Shown piece after piece: positions 48,067 to 55,068 of a stretch of 64,000 bases of DNA. A model generated the notes under the pieces. It was not told the DNA's origin and ran no database searches. It saw nothing but the letters and a program-made list of their open reading frames with translations. The position numbers and the translations under genes are program-made. The stretch comes from Microthrixaceae bacterium (GTDB taxonomy: Bacteria; Actinomycetota; Acidimicrobiia; Acidimicrobiales; Microtrichaceae): NCBI GenBank assembly GCA_020637215.1, contig JACJWI010000003.1:310001-374000 (forward strand), given 5' to 3'. How positions within the stretch are numbered: the first letter of the stretch is position 1; each line of letters starts with the position of its first letter.

Positions 48067-49308
48067 ATGGCTGACGGGGATGACACGGCGCGCTCCACCA
48101 CGACCACGACCGATCCGGTGGCGGACCTGGAGCAGCGTCTGGCCGACACCGCCGCGACCCGCTGGACCAACCAGTGGGCCGAGCTCAAGGCCGAGGTGGT
48201 CGACACCGGCCTGTGCACCGGCTGCGCGGCGTGCGTGATCGCGTGCCCCCACGACGTGCTCGGCTACGACCACGAATCCGGCGGCTACCACCCGTACCAC
48301 CTCGAGGACGAGCTCGGCCCCGACGACTGCATTCACGGCCAGAAGGGCTGCACCGCCTGCACCCGGGCGTGTGCCCGCTTCCGGTTGTGGGAGGGCCAGG
48401 CCGACGACCACCTCTTCGGACGGCTGCGTCGACCCGACGAGGTCGCCGGCATCTACCACGACGTGCTGCTCACCCGGGCCAGCGACGACGCGGTCAACGC
48501 CGCAGGCCAGGACGGCGGGCTGGTGTCGGCCATCCTGCTGTGGGCTCTCGAGCACGACTACATCGACGCCGCGCTCGTGTCGTACCTCGAGGCCGGTGAG
48601 GGCGGAGCGGGCAGCTCGTGGCGACCGAAGCCCGGCGTGGCGTCGACGCCCGAGCAGATCCTGGCCGCGGCGGGCAGCCGCTACACGTACTCGGCCAACA
48701 CCCTCGCCCTCGACGAGGCGATCGAGGCCGGCTTCTCCCGCCTGGCGCTGGTCGGCATGAGCTGCCAGTCCTCGGCGCCGCCGGTCATGTGGTCACGCAA
48801 GGTCGGCAAGATCTCCAAGCCGATCGTGTTCAACCTGGGGCTCCTGTGCTCCAAGACCTTCGACGACGCCATCTTCGAGGAGCTGTTCTGGGCCAAGTAC
48901 GGCCTGGCCCGCCAGCACATGGTGAAGATGAACATCAAGGGCGTGTTCCAGATCTGGATGGACGACGGCGCCTACCACGAGATCAACCTCAAGGAGTGCC
49001 ACGCCTGGACCCGCGAGGGGTGCATGTACTGCCCCGACTTCGCGGCCGAGCACGCCGACATCTCCTGCGGCGGCATCGGCGAGAACTCCGACTGGACCCT
49101 GACGATCGTCCGCACCGACCTGGGCCGCGAGATCATCTCGCGCATGATCGACCAGGGCGTGATCGAGTCGAAGCCCGGCGACTCGGACCCGGGTGCCATC
49201 GCGCTGATGCGCAAGCTGGCCGAGAAGTCGAGGGCCCGTTGGCCCACCTCGGCGGAACCCGCGGTGCGGGTCGGGCTTCCCGACCCGTCGGTCAGGTCGA
49301 AGGGCTGA
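48067..49308 (+). CDS. Coenzyme F420 hydrogenase/dehydrogenase beta-subunit family protein
   Basis: A 413-residue FrhB-like oxidoreductase. An N-terminal ferredoxin-like part has two four-cysteine sets (C50, C53, C56, C60 and C88, C95, C98, C102), consistent with two [4Fe-4S] clusters. The FrhB fold follows with SAILLWALEHDYIDAALV and the flavin-site region LVGMSCQSSAPP, plus more cysteines near GCMYCPDF. FrhB proteins bind FAD and often F420, which actinobacteria make. No hydrogenase genes are nearby, so its partner is unknown. The stop is inside a short tandem duplication. Confidence 0.85.
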   Translation: MADGDDTARSTTTTTDPVADLEQRLADTAATRWTNQWAELKAEVVDTGLCTGCAACVIACPHDVLGYDHESGGYHPYHLEDELGPDDCIHGQKGCTACTRACARFRLWEGQADDHLFGRLRRPDEVAGIYHDVLLTRASDDAVNAAGQDGGLVSAILLWALEHDYIDAALVSYLEAGEGGAGSSWRPKPGVASTPEQILAAAGSRYTYSANTLALDEAIEAGFSRLALVGMSCQSSAPPVMWSRKVGKISKPIVFNLGLLCSKTFDDAIFEELFWAKYGLARQHMVKMNIKGVFQIWMDDGAYHEINLKECHAWTREGCMYCPDFAAEHADISCGGIGENSDWTLTIVRTDLGREIISRMIDQGVIESKPGDSDPGAIALMRKLAEKSRARWPTSAEPAVRVGLPDPSVRSKG

Positions 49309-49329
49309 GCCCGGGTCGAAGGGCTGAGC
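49295..49329. repeat. Direct duplication across the FrhB-like stop codon
   Basis: GGTCGAAGGGCTGAGC occurs at 49295-49310 and 49314-49329 (19-base period); the first copy holds the TGA stop. Confidence 0.75.
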
Positions 49330-49360
49330 GCCGATTCGGCCGGCGCCGAGCGCCGGTCGA

Positions 49361-49717
49361 TCAGCTCTCCTTGTTGCAGCTGTCGATCACCTTCTGGATC
49401 GGCTTGGGGACCGCGATGTCGCCCGCGTCCTCCTTGGCCTGCTGCTCCTCGAACTTCTTGGCGTCGTCGAAGGGGACCTTCTCGACCAGGCCGTCGTAGA
49501 CGCACTCGCAGAAGTTCTTGGGGGCCTCCGGTCCCGGAGTGGTGACCTCGGGGTTCTCCTCGGGCACCGCGGTCTGCTCGTTGCAGCCGAGCATGAAGTT
49601 CTTCTGGTAGTCCTCGCCGTAGCCGGTGGGCTGGGTCCGCTGGCCGCAGGCGGACAGGGCGAGCAGCGACGCGAGGGCGACGCCGAGGAGGATCGAACGG
49701 GGGGACCGGGGGCGCAC
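49361..49717 (-). CDS. Small predicted lipoprotein, unknown
   Basis: A 118-residue protein with a lipoprotein signal (LALSAC, C24). The mature part has four cysteines (in MLGCNEQ, FCECVY and DSCNKE), likely two disulfides, and acidic/Pro-rich linkers. I do not recognise the family. GTG 49717. It converges with the FrhB-like gene. Confidence 0.75.
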   Translation of the reverse strand: MRPRSPRSILLGVALASLLALSACGQRTQPTGYGEDYQKNFMLGCNEQTAVPEENPEVTTPGPEAPKNFCECVYDGLVEKVPFDDAKKFEEQQAKEDAGDIAVPKPIQKVIDSCNKES

Positions 49718-49799
49718 GGAGGGACTCCAGGGATGGCAACGGGAACCCGCCCACCGTAGTCAACGGCGCTCTCCCCCTCCCACACGGCCCTCCCACTCT

Positions 49800-49851
49800 C
49801 GCTTTGTCCCGCACAGGCGCGGTGATCACCGCGCCTGTGCGGGACAAAGCG
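49800..49851. repeat. Perfect 52-bp palindrome (family C, copy 1)
   Basis: 26 + 26 bases without mismatch, centred on TGATCA, arms containing GCTTTGTCCCGCACAGGCGC. It lies between two minus-strand genes. A near-identical copy is at 55001-55050. Confidence 0.9.
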
Positions 49852-49874
49852 GGGTCAGGCGGGGTCGGGCGGGG

Positions 49875-50177
49875 TCAGGCGACGTCGAGGTCGATGACCA
49901 GGCCCGGCTCGACGTCGAACATCGGGCGGCGGACCGGTGCCAGGCCGCGGGCGTCGACCGGGGCCGACAGGCCGACCCGGGGCGGGACGACGTTGGTGGC
50001 CAACGCCCCCCACAGCCCCTTGCGTCCCTTCGGCAGCTGCGTGACCCGACCGAGGTACCCCTCGAGCCATGCGGGTGTGGCATCCGCGGGGCCGGAGAAC
50101 ACGTTGTCGGCCAGGACGTCCTCGCCGTACTCGGCGAACGGCACGATCTCCGCAACTGTGGTCGGGGCGACGTTCAT
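49875..50177 (-). CDS. Small hypothetical protein
   Basis: A 100-residue soluble protein with no family I recognise; segments such as YLGRVTQLPKGRKGLWGALATNVVPPRV and a C-terminal DVEPGLVIDLDVA are visible. ATG 50177 has GGAG 5-8 bases upstream, which supports it as a real gene. The 148 bases before it, up to the glycosylase gene, show nothing clear. Confidence 0.6.
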   Translation of the reverse strand: MNVAPTTVAEIVPFAEYGEDVLADNVFSGPADATPAWLEGYLGRVTQLPKGRKGLWGALATNVVPPRVGLSAPVDARGLAPVRRPMFDVEPGLVIDLDVA

Positions 50178-50325
50178 GTGCTCTCCATCGGCGCCGCAGC
50201 GGCCCGACCGAAGGGTCGTTCGGACCAATCCGGGCGAGATCGGTCCGTTGGGCCCGCCCGGCTGGGCCGAACGGCTCAGCGAGACCCGCGCACCGACGGG
50301 TGATCCTGCCCGGTACAGCCTCGGC

Positions 50326-51012
50326 TCAGGCGGTGGGCTCCTGCGCGCACAGCTCACGGGTCCGGGCGAACACCGCGTCGAGCATCTCCTCGGTGAGACG
50401 ACCGGTGAAGGTGTTCTGCTGGCTGACGTGGTAGCAGCCGACGAGGGTCCGCCCGCCGGGCAGGCCGACCTCGACGCCGTGGCCGAAGCGGGGCCGGGGA
50501 CGCATGGACCCGTCGCCGAAGATGCGCAGAGCCTCGGCGAAACCGAACCCGCCGAGGGCGACGACGACCCGGAGCCCGCGGAGCAGGTCGACCTCGGCAT
50601 CGATCCACGGTCGGCAGTTGTCGCGCTCCACCGTCGTCGGCTTGTTCTGCGGGGGCGCGCACTTGACCGGTGCGGTGATGAACACGTCGGTCAGCTCCAG
50701 GCCGTCGTCACGGCTCACCGCGGTCGGCTGGTTCGCGTAGCCGGCTCGCCACAACGACCGGAACAGGAAGTCTCCGGAGCGGTCGCCGGTGAACATGCGG
50801 CCGGTGCGGTTGGCGCCGTGCGCTGCGGGGGCCAGCCCGACGATGAGCAGCCGAGCGGCCGGGTCGCCGAAGCCGGGCACCGGCCGACCCCAGTACTCCT
50901 GGTCGCGGAACGCGGCCCGCTTCTCTCGTGCCACCTGCTCCCGCCACTCGACCAGGCGCGGGCAGCGCCGGCACTCGACGATCTCGGCGGCCAGCGCCTG
51001 CAGGGGCTCCAC
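50326..51012 (-). CDS. Uracil-DNA glycosylase, type 5 (UDGb)
   Basis: A 228-residue iron-sulfur uracil-DNA glycosylase that removes uracil (and often other deaminated bases) from DNA. Motif 1 is GLAPAAHGANRTGRMFTGDRSG region, the UDGb form without the usual catalytic Asp or Asn; motif 2 is HVSQQNTFTGR. Cluster cysteines are CRRC near the N-terminus and those in PVKCAPP and DNCRPW. Start GTG 51012, six bases after TATGCT on its strand. It is divergent from a histidine phosphatase with only 24 bases between starts. Confidence 0.92.
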   Translation of the reverse strand: MEPLQALAAEIVECRRCPRLVEWREQVAREKRAAFRDQEYWGRPVPGFGDPAARLLIVGLAPAAHGANRTGRMFTGDRSGDFLFRSLWRAGYANQPTAVSRDDGLELTDVFITAPVKCAPPQNKPTTVERDNCRPWIDAEVDLLRGLRVVVALGGFGFAEALRIFGDGSMRPRPRFGHGVEVGLPGGRTLVGCYHVSQQNTFTGRLTEEMLDAVFARTRELCAQEPTA

Positions 51013-51018
51013 GGGCCG

Positions 51019-51028
51019 AGCATAGGAT
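51019..51028. promoter_or_regulatory. Overlapping divergent -10 hexamers
   Basis: AGCATA (51019-51024) is TATGCT on the minus strand, 6 bases from the glycosylase GTG. TAGGAT (51023-51028) on the plus strand is 8 bases from the phosphatase ATG. The hexamers share TA, so the two leaderless promoters should compete. Confidence 0.55.
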
Positions 51029-51036
51029 CCACCCCG

Positions 51037-51747
51037 ATGGCCGACGGATCGAGCACCGCACGCACCCGCTCGGGCCCGGCCCGCCGCGCCGCCACGAGAA
51101 CCCGGACGACCCCTCGCCCGACGACGGTCCTGCTGGTCCGCCACGGCCAGACGTCGACCACCGGCAAGGTGCTGCCCGGACGGGCCCCCGGCCTGCACCT
51201 GGCCGACGCCGGCGTGGCCCAGGCCGAGCGTGCCGCCGCCCGGCTGGGGGCGCTCGACGTGGCCGCGGTCTACGCCTCGCCCCTGGAGCGCACCCGTCAG
51301 ACCGCGGCGCCGATCGGCCGGGCGACCGGTCAGCGCGTCCGGACCGCCAAGGGCCTGCTCGAGTGCGACTTCGGCACCTGGACCGGCCAGTCGTTGGCCC
51401 GCCTGCGCAAGCTGCCCGAGTGGTCCACGGTGCAGACCGCTCCGTCGCGGTTCCGGTTCCCCGGCGGCGAGTCCTTCGCCGAGATGCAGCTGCGCATCTG
51501 GAACGAGATCGAACGACTGGTCGCCCTCCACCCCGGCGACACCGTCGTGGCCGTGTCGCACGCGGACCCGATCAAGGCGGCGGTGGCGACGGCGGCCGGG
51601 GTGCACCTCGACCTGTTCCAGCGCACCGTCATCTCGCCGTGCTCGATCACCGCGCTGCTGATGCCGGCGGCCGGCTCGCCGGGGACCCCGATCGTGCTGA
51701 CGGTCAACTCGACCGGCGACGACCTGAGCGGACTGGCCCCGTCATGA
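51037..51747 (+). CDS. Histidine phosphatase family protein (MSMEG_4193 type)
   Basis: A 236-residue phosphoglycerate-mutase-like phosphatase. Catalytic motif VLLVRHGQTS, YASPLERTRQTA, the ECDFGTWTG loop and the second histidine in VSHADPIKAA are present. A basic, Thr/Arg-rich N-terminus of ~30 residues precedes the core. It is first in a run with DUF3090 and SCO1664-family genes, an arrangement found across actinobacteria; the shared function is not established. The stop overlaps the next ATG by 4 bases. Confidence 0.9.
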   Translation: MADGSSTARTRSGPARRAATRTRTTPRPTTVLLVRHGQTSTTGKVLPGRAPGLHLADAGVAQAERAAARLGALDVAAVYASPLERTRQTAAPIGRATGQRVRTAKGLLECDFGTWTGQSLARLRKLPEWSTVQTAPSRFRFPGGESFAEMQLRIWNEIERLVALHPGDTVVAVSHADPIKAAVATAAGVHLDLFQRTVISPCSITALLMPAAGSPGTPIVLTVNSTGDDLSGLAPS

Positions 51748-52289
51748 CCAGCCGATCGTTCGAGTTCGACCACCTCGACGCCCTGATCCCCGGCACCGTC
51801 GGCGAACCCGGCGCCCGCATCTTCTACCTGCAGGCCCGACGGGGGAACGAGGTGGTCTCGTTCCGGCTGGAGAAGGAGCAGGTCGGCATGCTCGGCCAGT
51901 ACCTGGGTCAGCTCGCCCAGGCGCTGGGGTCCACCGAGGCCGAGCGTGACGTGACCGGGCTGATCGAACCGGTCGAACCGGAGTGGGTGATCGGATCGCT
52001 GTCGGTCGGCGTCGACGAGGACGCGGGTCTCATCTTCGTCAACGCCGAGGAGCTGGTCCCCGACGACTCCGATCCGTTCGAGGACCTCGAGGACTTCGAC
52101 GACGACACCGTCGACGAGCTGCTCGCCCACGAACCGGAGGGGGCCGAGGCCCGCTTCACCCTCCAGCTCGGCCAGGCGGTCGCGTTCGCCGAGGCCGCCA
52201 TGGATCTGGTCCGGGCCGGCCGACCGCCGTGTCCGTTGTGCGGTCGCCCGATCGGCACCGAGGGCCACGCCTGCCCCCGCTGGAACTGA
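51744..52289 (+). CDS. DUF3090 family protein
   Basis: A 181-residue actinobacterial protein with the DUF3090 core (FEFDHLDALIPGTVGEPGARIFYLQARRG..., VSFRLEKEQV) and a C-terminal zinc-ribbon-like CPLCGRP...HACPRW. Function unknown. ATG 51744 overlaps the phosphatase stop (ATGA), and the next gene begins 6 bases on, so it is tightly bound to this operon. Confidence 0.92.
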   Translation: MTSRSFEFDHLDALIPGTVGEPGARIFYLQARRGNEVVSFRLEKEQVGMLGQYLGQLAQALGSTEAERDVTGLIEPVEPEWVIGSLSVGVDEDAGLIFVNAEELVPDDSDPFEDLEDFDDDTVDELLAHEPEGAEARFTLQLGQAVAFAEAAMDLVRAGRPPCPLCGRPIGTEGHACPRWN

Positions 52290-52295
52290 CCCGAC

Positions 52296-53102
52296 GTGGA
52301 CGACGACCCCGCGGACGGGCACGACGACAGCGACGGCGACGGCTCCATCCTCTTCGAGTACGACGCCACGCTGGACCCGGCCGACGACGCCGTCCCCGAG
52401 GTGCTGCGCGCCGGGGACATCGAGGTGCTCGGCGCCATGCCGTGGTCGAGCAACAACACGTTCCTGGTGCAGGTCACCTGCGGCGCCGAGCACCTGCCGG
52501 CGATCTACAAGCCCGAGCGCGGCGAGCGGCCGCTGTGGGACTTCCCCGACGGGCTCTGGAAGCGGGAGGTCGCCACCTCGGTCCTGTCGGACCACCTCGG
52601 CGTGGGCCTCGTCCCGCCCACCGTCACCCGCGGAGACGAGGACGGTCGTGGGGCTCCGGCGCCGGCCGGTCGCGGGTCGCTGCAGGCGTTCGTGCCCGCC
52701 CGGTTCGCCGAGCACTACTTCACGCTGCGCGACCGCGACGATCTGGCCGACACGTTCCGCACGCTCGCCGCGTTCGACCTGGTCGCCAACTCGGCGGACC
52801 GCAAGAGCGGCCACTGCCTGATCGACGGACGGGACCGCATCTGGGCCATCGACAACGGGCTGACCCTGCACCGCGAGTTCAAGGTCCGCACGGTGATCTG
52901 GGACTTCGCCGGCGAGGCGGTTCCGGACCCGATGCTGAGGGCGCTCGACGACATGTTGAGCCGGCCGCTGCCTGCCGAGCTCGCCGAGCTTCTCGACCCG
53001 TTCGAGCGCGACGCCCTGCGCGACCGGGCGGCCGGCGTGCTGGCGGCCGGACGACTCCCCCACGACCCGACCGGCCGCCGCGTGCCGTGGCCGCTGGTGT
53101 GA
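52296..53102 (+). CDS. SCO1664 family protein (kinase-like fold)
   Basis: A 268-residue protein of the SCO1664 family, distantly like PI3/PI4-type kinases: nucleotide-lysine strand LPAIYKPERGE, catalytic-loop-like FDLVANSADRKSGHCLI and a metal-motif-like IWAIDNGLTLH. It probably phosphorylates a small molecule or protein; the substrate is unknown. It opposes the phosphatase two genes upstream. Start GTG 52296. Confidence 0.88.
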   Translation: MDDDPADGHDDSDGDGSILFEYDATLDPADDAVPEVLRAGDIEVLGAMPWSSNNTFLVQVTCGAEHLPAIYKPERGERPLWDFPDGLWKREVATSVLSDHLGVGLVPPTVTRGDEDGRGAPAPAGRGSLQAFVPARFAEHYFTLRDRDDLADTFRTLAAFDLVANSADRKSGHCLIDGRDRIWAIDNGLTLHREFKVRTVIWDFAGEAVPDPMLRALDDMLSRPLPAELAELLDPFERDALRDRAAGVLAAGRLPHDPTGRRVPWPLV

Positions 53103-53127
53103 CGACGGACCGAGGAGCCCGACCGCG

Positions 53128-54207
53128 GTGACCGCATCGACGTTGCCCGACCCCGAACCCCGCGACGACCCGGCGCTCGACCGCTGGATCACCACCGGCG
53201 ACCTCGACGAGCTGCTCCGCGAGGTGGACCGCCGCGCCGATCGGGGCGACTGGGACGGGGTGGTCATCGTGGCGAACCGGGCCCGGGCCGCCACCGAGCG
53301 GGGTCACCAGCTGTGGCCCGCCGCCACGTTCGCCGAGTACCGCATGGCGCTGTCGGCCCCGCCGCCGTGGGCCGCCGCGGTCGTCGAGGCCGGATACCTG
53401 GCGCCGGGGCCGTTGACCGAGGTGGTCGCCCAGGACCACACCTTCGCCGAGCTCGCCGGGGCGCTGCCGGCCGGACCCGCCCGGGTCCAGGTCGCCCAGG
53501 AGCGCGTGCTGCGCGGCGAGGTGGTCGCCGACGACGTGGCCGGTGACCTGCCCGGAGCGCTCCGCCCGTGGGAGCCCGCCTACGCCCTCGCCCGGTACCG
53601 CCCGAACGGCGAAGCGAGCGCGGATGCGCCGGAGCGGATCCGGACCGTCGAACCGGTTCCGATCGACGCGGGAGTCACCGCCGCCGAGGCACCCGACGCG
53701 GCCGACGGCGCCCGGGCGCTCGGCGACGCGGTCCGCCACTGGCGCAGCGCGTCCGACGGCCGGGTGGCCTCGGCCGGGGTCGAGGGCACCGCAGCCGACG
53801 CGGTCGCCGCGGTGCTGAGCTCCCGCGGCGTCCCGCTCTCGGCCCGCTGGGTGTCCGTGACCGTGGCCGACGCGGTGGCGCTCCTCGCGTGGGCCGCGGC
53901 ATCGGGGGGTGCCCGTGGCCGACGACGGGGCGCGGCGACCGGACGGTTCGAGGCGTGGTGGGTCCTGGCGACGCTGACCGCGCAGGACGACGACTGGCCG
54001 GTCGACCCGGGCCCCGCGGCCGCGGACCTGCGGTGGTGGATGTGGGAGCCAGGGGCACACGCCGGGGACGTCGAACCGGGGTGGGTGTGTCGACTGGCGG
54101 TCGAGGACCCGCTCGACGGCCTGGCCTGGGCGCTCGACGCGACCGACCGGCTGATAGAGACGCCCACGGACGGCCCGGGACCCGACCCGCTGCCGTCGCT
54201 ACCCTGA
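53128..54207 (+). CDS. Unknown protein in the DUF3090 cluster
   Basis: A 359-residue protein, Ala- and Asp-rich, that I do not recognise. The N-terminal third is helical (DELLREVDRRADRGDWDGVVIVANRARAATERG resembles a repeat-type helical hairpin); later WWVLATLTAQDDDWPVDPG and WWMWEPGAH are Trp-rich. No catalytic motif or membrane segment. GTG 53128 has GAGGAG ten bases upstream. The final codons contain the -10 hexamer of the next gene. Confidence 0.7.
   Translation: MTASTLPDPEPRDDPALDRWITTGDLDELLREVDRRADRGDWDGVVIVANRARAATERGHQLWPAATFAEYRMALSAPPPWAAAVVEAGYLAPGPLTEVVAQDHTFAELAGALPAGPARVQVAQERVLRGEVVADDVAGDLPGALRPWEPAYALARYRPNGEASADAPERIRTVEPVPIDAGVTAAEAPDAADGARALGDAVRHWRSASDGRVASAGVEGTAADAVAAVLSSRGVPLSARWVSVTVADAVALLAWAAASGGARGRRRGAATGRFEAWWVLATLTAQDDDWPVDPGPAAADLRWWMWEPGAHAGDVEPGWVCRLAVEDPLDGLAWALDATDRLIETPTDGPGPDPLPSLP
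54200..54205 (+). promoter_or_regulatory. -10 hexamer of the enoyl-CoA hydratase gene
   Basis: TACCCT, 6 bases before GTG 54212, inside the last codons of the preceding gene; suggests that the hydratase has its own leaderless transcript. Confidence 0.35.
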
Positions 54208-54211
54208 ACCC

Positions 54212-54997
54212 GTGTCCGACGACGACCGCCCGTTCGTCCTGCGTCGCGACGACGGAACGGTCGTCACGCTGACGTTGAACCGACCCGAGTCCCGAAACCC
54301 GCTGTCGCTGTCGATGCTCGAGGCGCTCGACGCGCATTTGGCCGACGTGGCCGGTGACCGGGACGTCCGCGTCGTCGTGATCGCCGGGACCGGCCCCGCG
54401 TTCAGTGCCGGCCACGACCTGCGCGAGCTGCACGGCACCGACGACGCCGAGGTACACCGTCGGATCTTCACCCGGTGCTCGACGGTGATGCAGCGCATCG
54501 ACTCGCTCCCCCAGGGCGTCATCGCCCGGGTCAACGGCGTGGCCACCGCGGCCGGGTGCCAGCTCGTCGCCACCTGCGACCTGGCCGTGGCCGGGGCCTC
54601 GGCCCGCTTCGCCACCCCGGGGGTCAACATCGGGCTGTTCTGCTCCACCCCCGCGGTCGCGGTGTCACGGGCGCTGGCGCCCAAGCACACGATGGAGCTG
54701 CTGTTGACCGGCGAGCTGATCGGCGCGGACGACGCGTTCCGGATGGGGCTGGTCAACCGGGTGGTCCCCGACGAGGACCTCGACGCCGCCGCCGTCGAGC
54801 TGGCCGATCGGGTCGCTGCGGCACCTCTGTCGGTGATCGCCGCGGGCAAGGCGGCCTACCGACGCCAGCTCGGCCGGTCCCTGGCCGACGCCTACGGGAT
54901 CGCGACCGAGGCGATGATCGACGGGCTCGACCGTCCCGAGGCGATCGAGGGCATCGGCGCGTTCCTCGAGAAGCGGCCGCCGGTCTGGCCGACCTGA
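54212..54997 (+). CDS. Enoyl-CoA hydratase/isomerase family protein
   Basis: A 261-residue crotonase-fold enzyme: RPESRNPLSLSMLEAL, oxyanion-hole segment FSAGHDLREL, ARVNGVATAAGCQLVATCDLAVA and a C-terminal trimerisation region. It lacks the classical Glu pair at the usual GGG..E position (the segment is TPGVNIGLFCSTP), so hydratase activity is uncertain; isomerase or hydrolase activity is possible. Start GTG 54212. A palindrome copy follows the stop by 3 bases. Confidence 0.85.
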   Translation: MSDDDRPFVLRRDDGTVVTLTLNRPESRNPLSLSMLEALDAHLADVAGDRDVRVVVIAGTGPAFSAGHDLRELHGTDDAEVHRRIFTRCSTVMQRIDSLPQGVIARVNGVATAAGCQLVATCDLAVAGASARFATPGVNIGLFCSTPAVAVSRALAPKHTMELLLTGELIGADDAFRMGLVNRVVPDEDLDAAAVELADRVAAAPLSVIAAGKAAYRRQLGRSLADAYGIATEAMIDGLDRPEAIEGIGAFLEKRPPVWPT

Positions 54998-55000
54998 CCC

Positions 55001-55050
55001 GCTTTGTCCCGCACAGGCGCCGTGATCACCGCGCCTGTGCGGGACAAAGC
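55001..55050. repeat. 50-bp palindrome (family C, copy 2)
   Basis: Near-identical to 49801-49850, with one C/C mismatch inside the stem (55021/55030). It lies between convergent hydratase and oxidase genes and could end transcription both ways. Confidence 0.9.
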
Positions 55051-55068
55051 CAGGACAGAGCAGTTGAC

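Noticed and set aside
54212..54997. Confident naming of a specific enoyl-CoA hydratase
   Set aside because: The usual glutamate pair is not evident at the expected positions, so only the crotonase fold is claimed.
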